NCBI RefSeq assembly: GCF_036174265.1
Contig: NZ_CP108055.1
Span: forward strand, 2,728,001-2,792,000
DNA: 64,000 nt
Direction: 5' to 3'
Origin: Streptomyces sp. NBC_00285
GTDB lineage: Bacteria > Actinomycetota > Actinomycetes > Streptomycetales > Streptomycetaceae
Shown in pieces: positions 17,618 to 24,916 of this stretch. A program made the translations under genes and the position numbers. The notes beneath the pieces were generated by a model. That model worked only from the letters and a program-made list of their open reading frames with translations, was not told the origin of the DNA and made no database searches. Positions within the stretch are counted from its first letter, which is position 1; the number at the start of each line of letters is the position of its first letter.

Positions 17618-18348
17618 GCTACGAGAACCTTCCCGCGTTCGGTCCGACCGAGGTGTTCGGCGACGGGGACGACATCGCCCCGGACGTGGTTGTGCGTGTG
17701 GCCTACGCCCTGTCCCGTGTGCAGCTGATGACGGCTCTGTCGATCGGCTTCACGGAGATCGCCCCGGACCGCGACGCCGAGGACCTGACGGTCGAGGAGG
17801 TGCGGGGCGAGGTCGAGGGATGGCTGCACGGCGCGGCCGTCATCGAGCTCGACCGGTACGTGAGGCAGGGGCAGCTGACCGCCTATCCGCCTGAGGCGCA
17901 GCCCGTCATGGACGCACTCGCCGCCGCCCTCGACCGTGCGTATCCGCCCCGCAGGCCTGAGCCGGTACGGCGGGCGCCCCGCTACGGCGACGGCACGGTC
18001 ACCCTCGACACCGTCGACCACGGCGAGGTCACCGTCCCGGAGCCGGCCTGGTGCATCGGCCACTCGTGGCAGCCCAACCCGCACCGGGCGGACATCACCC
18101 ACAACTCGACGAGGGTGAAGGCTGCGGCGACGACGGACGGCGCCGGCCGCGTGCACCTGCTGCACGCGGCCATCAGCCACGCCCCGCACCTGGAGATCCG
18201 GCCGCACCCGGTCGTGTCCGTGGACCTGGGCTGCACGGACGACTTCGCCGCCGAGGACATTCCTCAGCTCGCCGAGGGGCTGCGGTCGGCGGCCCGGGTT
18301 CTCGAGAACGTCGCCGCAGAGGCGATCCGCCTGCGGGGTGAGTCGTGA
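17614..18348 (+). CDS. DUF6907-like protein with extra N-terminal domain
   Basis: 244 residues from the GTG at 17614. The N-terminal 120 residues are helical and acidic (VEEVRGEVEGWLHGAAVIELDRY). The C-terminal half repeats the neighbour's design: PAWCIGHSWQPNPHRADITHNS, a beta region, and a final helix AEGLRSAARVLENVAAEAI. It probably arose by duplication and fusion within this operon. Function unknown; translationally coupled on both sides. Confidence 0.65.
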   Translation: MSYENLPAFGPTEVFGDGDDIAPDVVVRVAYALSRVQLMTALSIGFTEIAPDRDAEDLTVEEVRGEVEGWLHGAAVIELDRYVRQGQLTAYPPEAQPVMDALAAALDRAYPPRRPEPVRRAPRYGDGTVTLDTVDHGEVTVPEPAWCIGHSWQPNPHRADITHNSTRVKAAATTDGAGRVHLLHAAISHAPHLEIRPHPVVSVDLGCTDDFAAEDIPQLAEGLRSAARVLENVAAEAIRLRGES

Positions 18349-18653
18349 GCGGCATCGACTACGCGGCCCGCTTCGACGGCTTCGACGGCGACGTCCTGTT
18401 CGCCTTGGAGTACCCGCAGGGGCAGGACGGCCCGTCGGACTGTGACGCCCCGCAGGAGTGCGTCGAGCAGCTGCTCGTCGTCCTGGCGGACTGGCGGCAG
18501 CAGATCCTCGCCGGGGCCCGCACGGACGCCGACGCCTACCGGGCCGCGCTCGACACGGTTCGGGAGGCCTGGCTCCAGTACAGCTTCCGCTGGGTCGGCG
18601 GCCCCGAGCTGCCGTACCCGTTCGACCTTCCCCGCACGGAGGCCGCCCGATGA
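18345..18653 (+). CDS. small acidic protein of unknown function
   Basis: 102 residues, GTG start overlapping the previous stop. Acidic, helical (ECVEQLLVVLADWRQQILAG), no recognised domain. Overlaps the sigma-like gene by ATGA, so it is an operon member rather than a chance frame. Confidence 0.6.
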   Translation: MSGIDYAARFDGFDGDVLFALEYPQGQDGPSDCDAPQECVEQLLVVLADWRQQILAGARTDADAYRAALDTVREAWLQYSFRWVGGPELPYPFDLPRTEAAR

Positions 18654-19468
18654 GCGCCGCCACCCACCAGGGCATCGCCGAGCAGTTCGAGGCCCTCCAC
18701 CGCCAGCACTTCCACGAGCTCGCCGGCTGGCTCAAGCGGCGTCTCCCCCTGACGCTCGTCAGCCAGAGCGAGGACTTCGCGCAGGAAGCGTTCATCGCGC
18801 TGTGGGAGCACCTGAACAAGGGGCGCCCAGTAGACAAGGCGTTCGGTCTGCTGATGACGATGGCGCAGCGGAAAGTCTGGACGCATCAGGCCCTGTTCGC
18901 GCACCAGCATTCGTTCGTCACCGACCTGAACGACCCGGCATCCGTCGCCCTCGACGGGCTCAACGAGCACCGCTACGCGGCTGGCGATCCCATGCTGGCG
19001 ATGGTTGCTGAAGAGCTGGAGACGGCTCACGAACGGATGACGGAAGCCTCCGACCGGTGGCGGAAGCTGCACACCAAGGTCGCCTCAATGAGGCCCCGCG
19101 GGGGCGCCACATCCGATCCGGCGCGAGCGGCGCGGAACGAGGTCCGCAAGGCCGAAGCCAAGCAGCAACGCGACGAAGCCCTAATGGAGTTGCAAGAGGC
19201 CTGCCGGGTGGTCGGCCAGCTCCGCGCCGAGCTGGAGCGCGTCGGAGGTGGCAGCTGGCGGTCGTGCAGCGGCTGGCCGCCGGCCCGCTACTCAGGCGGC
19301 GTTCGCGTCGAAGGGGTTGCGTCCGACCCGACCGCCAAGCACTGCTCGGCAGGGCACCCGCTCGACGACCTTGAGCTTGTGGGCTTCCTCGCCGACGGCA
19401 CCCGCGTCTGCCGGGCCTGCCAGAACAGCAAGAGCAGCAAGCGTCAGAGGGTTGGGGCGGCGTCATGA
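18650..19468 (+). CDS. sigma-70 region 2-like protein with coiled-coil C-terminus
   Basis: 272 residues. Residues about 10-85 resemble ECF sigma region 2: FEALHRQHFHELAGWLKRRL, SEDFAQEAFIALWEHL, then AFGLLMTMAQRKVW, the helix that normally melts the -10 element. No clear region 4 (the -35-binding HTH) follows. Instead there is a long charged coiled coil (about 130-215) and a C-terminal part with CSAGHP and CRACQNSK, a possible zinc site. It may be a sigma-derived regulator of the element's own genes. Start ATG overlaps the previous stop. Confidence 0.65.
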   Translation: MSAATHQGIAEQFEALHRQHFHELAGWLKRRLPLTLVSQSEDFAQEAFIALWEHLNKGRPVDKAFGLLMTMAQRKVWTHQALFAHQHSFVTDLNDPASVALDGLNEHRYAAGDPMLAMVAEELETAHERMTEASDRWRKLHTKVASMRPRGGATSDPARAARNEVRKAEAKQQRDEALMELQEACRVVGQLRAELERVGGGSWRSCSGWPPARYSGGVRVEGVASDPTAKHCSAGHPLDDLELVGFLADGTRVCRACQNSKSSKRQRVGAAS

Positions 19469-19761
19469 GCGCCGCTCGTGTGCGCCTCACCCCGGAACTC
19501 CGGACCGCCCTGCACTGCGAGCTGAGGTCCCGCCACGGGTCCCGCTGCTTCTACTGCCACCGCCACTTCCGGCACCGGCCGATGCGCCGCAAGACCCTCG
19601 ACCACTTCATCCCGCACCACATCTGGCCCGGATGGGACGTCGACAACCTGGTGCTCGCCTGCGAGCGCTGCAACCTCGCCAAGGCCGACAACCTGCCGTG
19701 GCCCCTCGTCTGGCTGCTGCTGGCCGTCTACCGGCCCGAGAACTGGGAGCTGACCGCATGA
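19465..19761 (+). CDS. HNH endonuclease
   Basis: 98 residues. The core is CFYCHRHF (zinc CxxC), LDHFIPHHIWPGWDVDNLVLACERCNLAKADN, giving the metal-binding His, the Asn, the second CxxC and the final Lys of the HNH fold. Cleaves DNA in a metal-dependent way. Small free-standing HNH proteins occur in phage and mobile elements near packaging or replication genes; its role here is not shown by context. Coupled to its neighbours by ATGA overlaps. Confidence 0.85.
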   Translation: MSAARVRLTPELRTALHCELRSRHGSRCFYCHRHFRHRPMRRKTLDHFIPHHIWPGWDVDNLVLACERCNLAKADNLPWPLVWLLLAVYRPENWELTA

Positions 19762-19940
19762 GCGCCACAACCATCCGCCGACCCACCGAGGACGCCGCGA
19801 TGCGTGTGTGCGGCCCGGCCGAACTCCCATCGGCCGATCGCGTCGCCGACCTCCTGATCGTGGCCCGCGCGACGGACGACCGGTATGGCGCCCGCCACTT
19901 CTCCGCCCTCCTCGACCGCATCCTCGAAAGGGGCCAGTGA
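19758..19940 (+). CDS. small protein of unknown function (60 aa)
   Basis: 60 residues. Helical, with PSADRVADLLIVARATDDRYGARHF as its core (no long hydrophobic run). Kept as a gene because its ATG overlaps the HNH stop and its stop overlaps the next ATG (TGATG). Function unknown. Confidence 0.5.
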   Translation: MSATTIRRPTEDAAMRVCGPAELPSADRVADLLIVARATDDRYGARHFSALLDRILERGQ

Positions 19941-20320
19941 TGGCCACAAAGACCGCAGGTCGTTCCACAAATGTTCCCCAGGCGAAGACGTGCCCGGAGT
20001 GGTGCGTCATCGACCACGGCGACGACCCGATCGACGACATCTTTCACCGCTCCGCCTACATGCAGGTCGGCATCCCGGACGACCAGGTGCACCTGTCGTC
20101 CCGTGACCTGAAGCTCACCGCGAGCCTGTGCCTGCCCGAGATGCCCGAGCCGGGCGACGAGGACGGGATGCTCGTCCTCGACCAGGGCGACCTGTTCGGC
20201 CCCTACGCGGAGTTGAACGTCGAGGAGTGCGACCAGTTCATCCGAGACCTGAAGGCCTTCACCGCGCGCGTCGAGCAGGCCCGCGACTGGATGGCCGCAC
20301 GGAAGGGAGCGCGGTCGTGA
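19940..20320 (+). CDS. DUF6907-like small protein
   Basis: 126 residues. Third protein of the same type in this operon: KTCPEWCVIDHGDDP near residue 20, beta strands (VHLSSRDLKLTASLCLPE), and a final helix (VEECDQFIRDLKAFTARV). Function unknown. The repeated occurrence of this family suggests a set of paralogues acting together. Coupled to both neighbours. Confidence 0.65.
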   Translation: MATKTAGRSTNVPQAKTCPEWCVIDHGDDPIDDIFHRSAYMQVGIPDDQVHLSSRDLKLTASLCLPEMPEPGDEDGMLVLDQGDLFGPYAELNVEECDQFIRDLKAFTARVEQARDWMAARKGARS

Positions 20321-20802
20321 AGACTCCGCCGATGTTCTACCCGCAGGAAGACGGCAAGCTCGTCGAGATCCCCGAGGAGCACGCGGCGATCCTGGAGTTG
20401 TACCGGGGCCGGATGCCGCTCTGCTACGAGGTGCAGGAGACCGGCCAGCCGTACCTGTACGCGCTCATCGACGTCGACGAGGAGCCCTACGGCACCCCGC
20501 GGCCCGGGGCACTGGAGACGGCGGCCCTGCGGGTGGCCCGCGACTTGAAGCGGCGCCGGCTCGGCGAGGACCTGGTGCCCGTCGACTACCAGCCGCTCGC
20601 GCACGCGGCGATCCGCGCCCATGTCGCCGACATGGCGGAGTTCGCCGCCTCTTGCTCCTACGACGAGCCGACGGCGCGACGGCAGCGCTACGCCGCGCAG
20701 GAGGCTCGCCGGATCGGCCGGCAGCTGTCGAAGACGGTCGAGCAGGCCGTGTCCGCGGCCGTCGCTGAGCCGGTGAAGCCGGTGAAGCCGGTGACGGCAT
20801 GA
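20317..20802 (+). CDS. protein of unknown function (161 aa)
   Basis: 161 residues from a GTG overlapping the previous stop. Begins MKTPPMFYPQEDGKLVEIPEEHAA, is mostly charged helix in the second half, and ends with a short Val-Lys-Pro repeat (EPVKPVKPV). No known domain. Coupled to the next gene. Confidence 0.6.
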   Translation: MKTPPMFYPQEDGKLVEIPEEHAAILELYRGRMPLCYEVQETGQPYLYALIDVDEEPYGTPRPGALETAALRVARDLKRRRLGEDLVPVDYQPLAHAAIRAHVADMAEFAASCSYDEPTARRQRYAAQEARRIGRQLSKTVEQAVSAAVAEPVKPVKPVTA

Positions 20803-21020
20803 TGGCCCTGGAGGGTGTCCCGACCCCGGAGCGGTACGCGGACGGCGGCCCGTGGTCGACGCACGTGTGGCTGGAGGACCCGTACTGGCAGGACTCCGCC
20901 GCCTGGTGCGGGTATTGCGGTGCCGCCTCCTACAAGGACGAGGCGCACAAGCCGTGCCCGGGTCCCGTACCGGTGCCTGCCGGGCCGCCCGCGACGGCCC
21001 TCCTGGTGGCTCCGAAGTAG
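20799..21020 (+). CDS. small CxxC protein, last gene of the operon
   Basis: 73 residues. AAWCGYCGAASYKDEAH is a probable single zinc-ribbon knuckle (CxxC). The C-terminus is Pro-rich. It closes the chain of coupled genes. No terminator follows; transcription would run directly into the hairpin-repeat array at 21.02 kb. Confidence 0.55.
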   Translation: MMALEGVPTPERYADGGPWSTHVWLEDPYWQDSAAWCGYCGAASYKDEAHKPCPGPVPVPAGPPATALLVAPK

Positions 21021-21023
21021 CAC

Positions 21024-21560
21024 GTCGAATCCCTAATCAAGACCTCCCCACGAGGGGGTCTGAGAGGGCGAAGAGTTGCCAGCGTGTTCCTCAAATGCCC
21101 CCTCCTCGCGAGGGGGGTTCGGGAGGGCTCCGACGGCAGGTCAAATCCCAAAAGGGTCTGCGCTCAACGCACCCCCCTGGCGGGGCTTCAACTGCAGGTG
21201 GAATCCCAACGACCCTGCAGCTCGCATCGCAAGTGCTCGACCCCTCCGCGGGGCCGTGTTCGTGCAGCGTCCAAACCAAATGCCCACCCTCCGGTGAGGG
21301 TGCATCGCTGCAGCATCTGACCGATCTCCCCCCACCCTCGCGGACGGTGCATCGGCCGCAGGTCGCGATCCAAACACCCACCCCTCGACGGGGCGAAAAG
21401 TTCGCAGCGTGCGATCCAAATCAACAGCCCTCCGCGGGGGTGCTTCCCGCAGCGTGTTCCACATCTACCCCCGGCCGCTTCCGGGGCTCGGTCCCCCTCC
21501 TCGGGGCACCGGTCCCCGCAGGTCGCTACCGATCTATCCCCGCCCGTTTCCGGGCCGCGA
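21024..21560 (+). repeat. array of about ten degenerate box-plus-hairpin repeats (noncoding)
   Basis: Each unit has a box ending in ATCCAAAT- or ATCCC-like sequence (GCAGGTCAAATCCC at 21136, GCAGGTGGAATCCC at 21194, GCAGCGTCCAAACCAAAT at 21264, GCAGGTCGCGATCCAAAC at 21358, GCAGCGTGCGATCCAAAT at 21404, GCAGCGTGTTCCACAT at 21450, GCAGGTCGCTACCGAT at 21518). A GC-rich hairpin follows (for example CCCTCcggtGAGGG, CCCCTcgaCGGGG, CCCCGgccgcttCCGGGG). Units are about 45-75 bp apart. No plausible reading frame runs through it. It lies between a nine-gene coupled operon and a small gene at 21675, so it is probably transcribed rightward. Confidence 0.75.
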
Positions 21561-21674
21561 CGGGACGCGCACAACCCTTTACGCCCATGGGCTCCGAGCC
21601 CTTTACGCCCAAGGGGTCGGACTGGTCCGTACCCCGCTTCCCGCAAGGGCTGGACGCACGAGAGGATCCACCCC

Positions 21675-21923
21675 ATGACTGACCCCTATGAGGCCCTGGT
21701 TCACGATCTGATCTCCCGTACCGAGAAGGCTGTCGAGAGCGTTGCCCACCTCGCGACCGACACCGACATCACGTTTCGGGTGAACGACATCGTGGACGCA
21801 GTGGAGCGCGGACTGCCCGCCGACTACCCCGCACCGACCATGGGGTCCACGACCCGCCGGGACATGATCGCCCAGATGGCCCGGGACATCCTCAGCGGCG
21901 AGATGCACGAGGACGGCCAGTAA
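21675..21923 (+). CDS. small protein of unknown function after the hairpin array
   Basis: 82 residues from an ATG with AGAGGA 9 nt upstream. Acidic and helical (EALVHDLISRTEKAVESVAHLATDT, MIAQMARDILSGEMHEDG). No domain recognised; size and shape resemble phage-element small cytosolic proteins. It is too small and has no ToxN-like features, so the upstream array does not look like a type III antitoxin. Its mRNA leader would be the repeat array. Confidence 0.6.
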   Translation: MTDPYEALVHDLISRTEKAVESVAHLATDTDITFRVNDIVDAVERGLPADYPAPTMGSTTRRDMIAQMARDILSGEMHEDGQ

Positions 21924-21987
21924 CCGGAGCAGCCGCGCGCCCCGGCCCGCGCCCGCACTCCACTGGGCACGGTACGGGGCCTTCTGG

Positions 21988-22278
21988 CTAGGCTCGGCGT
22001 CGAGGGGTACGGCCCCGTCTGCGACTGCGGCGGAACACCGCGATCTTCGCGGGCTCGGCAGGGACGCGGCAGAGCTTACGGATCTGCTCCCGGTCTTCCG
22101 GGCTGAGCAGTTTCGCGCGACCCATCTTGGTGTGTGGGAAGCCGTGCTTGTTGAGTCCGTCGAGGAGCCAGCGCTTGCTGCAACCGAGATTCTCCGCTGC
22201 TTCGGCCGGCGTCATGTAGCCGTCGCGTCGCATCGTGGCTTCGCTGGTGTCCGTCGGCTGTTCTTGATCGAGTGCCAT
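21988..22278 (-). CDS. small helix-turn-helix protein (excisionase/AlpA type)
   Basis: 96 residues from an ATG at 22278. The HTH is MTPAEAAENLGCSKRWLLDGLNKHGFPHTKMGRAKLLSPEDREQ, the winged-helix pattern of HTH_17/excisionase proteins. The C-terminus is very basic (RRSRRRGRTPRRRA). A 25-bp element located 30 bp upstream is shared with the start of the 24.8-kb HTH operon, so both are probably under the same control. Candidate regulator or recombination directionality factor. Confidence 0.75.
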   Translation of the reverse strand: MALDQEQPTDTSEATMRRDGYMTPAEAAENLGCSKRWLLDGLNKHGFPHTKMGRAKLLSPEDREQIRKLCRVPAEPAKIAVFRRSRRRGRTPRRRA

Positions 22279-22308
22279 GCTCCATTGCTGTCCCCGGCGA
22301 CCACTGTC

Positions 22309-22333
22309 GAAGATCACTCGTTAGTGGGGTTAG
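22309..22333. promoter_or_regulatory. shared operator/leader element, copy 1
   Basis: A 25-bp sequence with dyad core CACTCGTTAGTG, 22 of 25 bases identical to 24838-24862. It lies 30 bp upstream of a leftward HTH start codon, the same distance (29 bp) as the second copy. Confidence 0.65.
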
Positions 22334-22339
22334 TTCGGT

Positions 22340-23905
22340 GCCCACGGGCAGGTGAAGCTGGATGGCTCAACGGCTCGGCTCAAGCCGTTCACCCGTGGGC
22401 CCTTGACTTCTACGCGCCCCCACGCGCACGCGCACACGTGCGCGCGTAGAGCCGTCCTCGTTCACTTGCCGGCCCCGGGTGAACGGGCGGGTGAACGAGT
22501 GGACGACGACCCGGCAGACACCTGGCGCAGGCCCGGCAACAGGGCGGCGGGACCCCGGCAGAAGGTCGGCAGGGGTACCCACAATCTGGGTACCCCTGCC
22601 GGGTCTGCGCCGGGTGTAAACCGGGCTCCTGCCGGGCGTCACGCCCGGGTCACGGGTCTGACCTGGGGGGTCACACCTCCGCCTCGCCTCCGGGCCGCTG
22701 ACCTGCGTGACCCGGGTAGTCACGCAGGTCAGACAGGGTCGTGATGGGGTCGTGACGCCCCTGATGGCCGTCGTTACGGAGGTCGTGATGGGTTGTGATT
22801 CTGGGGCTTGTCGTCGTGACGGCGATAACGACCTGTCACGACCTGCGTAACGACCACTCTGCCCGCATATCCAGGTCTGCCAGAGGTCGGACAAGGTCTG
22901 ACAGATGATCAAGGAATGGAGATCGTCTGTCAGACCTCCGTCCGACCTCGACCTGCGTTTCAGTAGACCTCGTCCGGCCTCCCGGCAGACCAGCTTGCCC
23001 CGCTATGCACCCTGCCCCGACCCTGCCTTTCCGCAGGGCCGACCCTGCCGAAACCCTGCCAGGACCCTGCCCGGAGGGGTACGGGCTGGTCCGTACCCTG
23101 CCAGAAACCGACAGGGTCGCGGGCAGGGTCGACCTGCAGCGATGCAGGGTCAGGGCAGGGTTTCGGCAGGGTATACATCGGCACAAACTAGGTGGACGGC
23201 CGGCAGGACATGTCCCGGTTTGACCCCGGACAGAGGGTAGGACAGGGGGTGGACACTGTCCGGACAGCGTCCTACCTCGGAGATCGTTTGTCCGGGTGCC
23301 TGTCCTGGGCGAAGCGGGATCTTCCGGGCGGCTGCCCGGGTGGCTGTCCACCCACTTTGCCCCGTCTCGTCACCCGACTGCCGGGTGGATACCATCCGGC
23401 TTCCATCCACCCCGGGAGATCCACTATCCACCCCGCAAGACGGGGCAATCCAGGCGCTATCCACCCTGCTCAGCGCTGCTCAGGGCCACAGACCCGCAGG
23501 TCGCGTCTGCTCAGAACCCTGCTCAGCGCCTGCTCAACCGGTGCTCTGAGCAGGCACTGAGCAGCAGACTGAGCAGCTGTGACCTGCACCTTCACATCCT
23601 GAGCAGCGACTGAGCAGGGACGTCACAGAGATCGAACTAGACCAATTTCACGCCCGGTACATCCCGGTATCGGAACTGCTCGCGAGGTGCTCGCTACTGC
23701 TCGACCGCAGGTCACAGCTGCTCGACCAGATGCTCGGGCAACTGCTCGCCGAAATCGCGAGCACCCCGCGAGCAGTAACCCGAGCGGCTGTGACCTGCAA
23801 CGGAGCACCCGCGAGCAGCGCGCGAGCACCCAGAATGCCCGGCCTGTCGGGCGGTCCACCCCGTGCCCTAGGGCGGCCTGAGGGCGGTCTACCGCCGGTC
23901 CGGGA
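22340..23905. repeat. serial array of about thirteen long imperfect palindromes, each with its own repeated word
   Basis: Consecutive blocks and sample stems: 22340-22400 (GCCCACGGG); 22409-22450 (TCTACGCGC); 22457-22499 (CTCGTTCAC); 22567-22601 (15-bp stem containing GGCAGGGGTACCCA); 22698-22732 (CTGACCTGCGTGAC, 14 bp); 22770-22854 (18 of 19 paired); 22874-22991 (8+10+12+4 bp, loop AAGGAATGGA); 23042-23172 (19 bp plus 8 bp); 23204-23307 (three nested stems on GGACA); 23357-23448 (TTGCCCCGTCT); 23464-23619 (21 bp with one bulge, then nested stems on TGCTCAG); 23676-23829 (nested stems on TGCTCGC, including 18 bp GCAGGTCACAGCTGCTCG); 23850-23905 (GGCGGT). No coding potential seen. Nothing else explains this 1.6-kb stretch. 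Confidence 0.85.
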
Positions 23906-23998
23906 CCAGCGATGGACCGGGCGCCTCCAGGTCCTGCCGAGGAGCTCATAGGGGTGGGCACGTTCGGGCCGAGACGCCCCAGGCGCCTGGCCCAACCC

Positions 23999-24241
23999 TC
24001 ACCGCGGCCGACACCGCTTCAGTGCCTTGATTCGGTTGGCCTCGTAGTAGCGGGCGAGATCCTCCCGGCTGATCAGAACGAGCCCACCCTTCGCCTCCTG
24101 GCTGTGGGCGAGCCTCCCGGCCGCGAGCCGGCGCCGGACGGTGCGAACGCTGCACTTCATGAGCCAGGCGACCTCACGGACGTCGAAGTATGGAGCGTTG
24201 AGATCCGCTGGCCGAGTTGGGATTGCACTGCGAACCGCCAC
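23999..24241 (-). CDS. small HTH protein (excisionase-like), third gene of an HTH operon
   Basis: 80 residues. FDVREVAWLMKCSVRTVRRRLAAGRLAHSQEAKGGLVLISREDLARYYEANR is a classic HTH_17/MerR-like winged helix that binds DNA as in Xis and AlpA. The start lies 3 bp after the stop of the upstream gene. One of the three leftward HTH genes 24808-23999. Confidence 0.78.
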   Translation of the reverse strand: MAVRSAIPTRPADLNAPYFDVREVAWLMKCSVRTVRRRLAAGRLAHSQEAKGGLVLISREDLARYYEANRIKALKRCRPR

Positions 24242-24244
24242 GCC

Positions 24245-24553
24245 CTACGTCGCTCCGCGTCGCCCTTGACTACCCTGCCGCCGCGAGAGGCGCGATTCTG
24301 GCGGTCTCATCTCAGGGATCAGTGCTGGGTTTCTGGCGGCCTGGTACTGGGCTTCGAGGTAGGCGTCCAGGTCGGCGATCTTGTAGGTGATGAAGCCGCC
24401 GACCATGAAGCTGGGCATGCCAGCTTCCTTGTCCTTGCCGAGGAGGCGCCACTTCTTGAGCGTGCTGGGGGCCTTGCCGAGGTACTCGGCGGCACCCTCG
24501 ATCCAGAGGCAGCCTTCCGGGGGGCTCTGCTTGATACGTCCTCGGGTTGGCAC
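24245..24553 (-). CDS. small HTH protein, second gene of the HTH operon
   Basis: 102 residues. LWIEGAAEYLGKAPSTLKKWRLLGKDKEAGMPSFMVGGFITYKIADLDAYL is an AlpA/HTH_17-like DNA-binding domain with a wing and terminal helix. The basic C-terminal tail ends RRQGSQGRRGAT. Separated by 3 bp from both neighbours, so one transcript. Confidence 0.75.
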   Translation of the reverse strand: MPTRGRIKQSPPEGCLWIEGAAEYLGKAPSTLKKWRLLGKDKEAGMPSFMVGGFITYKIADLDAYLEAQYQAARNPALIPEMRPPESRLSRRQGSQGRRGAT

Positions 24554-24556
24554 CAG

Positions 24557-24808
24557 TTACTTCCTTCCCCGTGGTCTCGACAGTCGTGACTCCGTGGGCC
24601 GGGAGTCGGGGGCGCGCTCGGCTTTGATCGCGGCGGAGCCTTCGAGTTCCGGCTCGTTGAAGGCGTCGATCTCCGCTATCGAGTAGATGAACCGGCCGTC
24701 CCGGCGCTGACCCTGGGAGCCCTTGCCGGTACGCCGCCCACTCCAGAGGGTGCGGCCGGAGAACGGCGTCCACTGAGCGGCCTCGCCGATTCTGGGCGTT
24801 CGAGCCAT
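24557..24808 (-). CDS. small DNA-binding-like protein, first gene of the HTH operon
   Basis: 83 residues from an ATG at 24808. MARTPRIGEAAQWTPFSGRTLWSGRRTGKGSQ then RFIYSIAEIDAFNE. The 'Y.I.EIDAF' ending matches the wing and last helix of the HTH_17 fold, but the recognition helix is poorly formed, so it may be a degenerate member. The basic tail resembles that of the next gene. The shared 25-bp element lies 29 bp upstream. Confidence 0.6.
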   Translation of the reverse strand: MARTPRIGEAAQWTPFSGRTLWSGRRTGKGSQGQRRDGRFIYSIAEIDAFNEPELEGSAAIKAERAPDSRPTESRLSRPRGRK

Positions 24809-24837
24809 GCCTCATGGATGTCCAGGCTGGGCCGAGA

Positions 24838-24862
24838 GAAGACCACCCGTTGGTGGGGTTAG
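24838..24862. promoter_or_regulatory. shared operator/leader element, copy 2
   Basis: 25 bp with dyad core CACCCGTTGGTG; three mismatches from the copy at 22309-22333, and the same placement before a leftward HTH gene. It also lies in the divergent gap to the rightward gene at 24917. Confidence 0.65.
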
Positions 24863-24916
24863 AGGATGCAGATTTCGGCCGATTCATCCTGAAGAAATGG
24901 ATCGAACGGGGCACAC

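Noticed and set aside
21024..21560. CRISPR array
   Set aside because: Repeats are degenerate and contain variable hairpins; there is no constant repeat with unique spacers and no cas gene in the window.
21024..21560. Phage-style tRNA gene cluster (boxes resemble T-arm sequence such as GGTCGAATCC)
   Set aside because: No D-arm, anticodon stem or acceptor stem can be formed, and unit spacing (45-75 bp) is irregular.
21024..21923. Type III toxin-antitoxin (RNA repeats before a ToxN-like gene)
   Set aside because: The gene after the repeats encodes only 82 residues with no ToxN-like features, and the repeats are far from identical.
22340..23905. Integron attC sites
   Set aside because: Although they are long imperfect palindromes, there are no GTTRRRY/RYYYAAC cores, no cassettes between them and no IntI-type integrase.
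22340..23905. Protein-coding frames crossing the palindrome region
   Set aside because: They are low-complexity, differ in every frame, lack ribosome binding sites and simply mirror the repeats.
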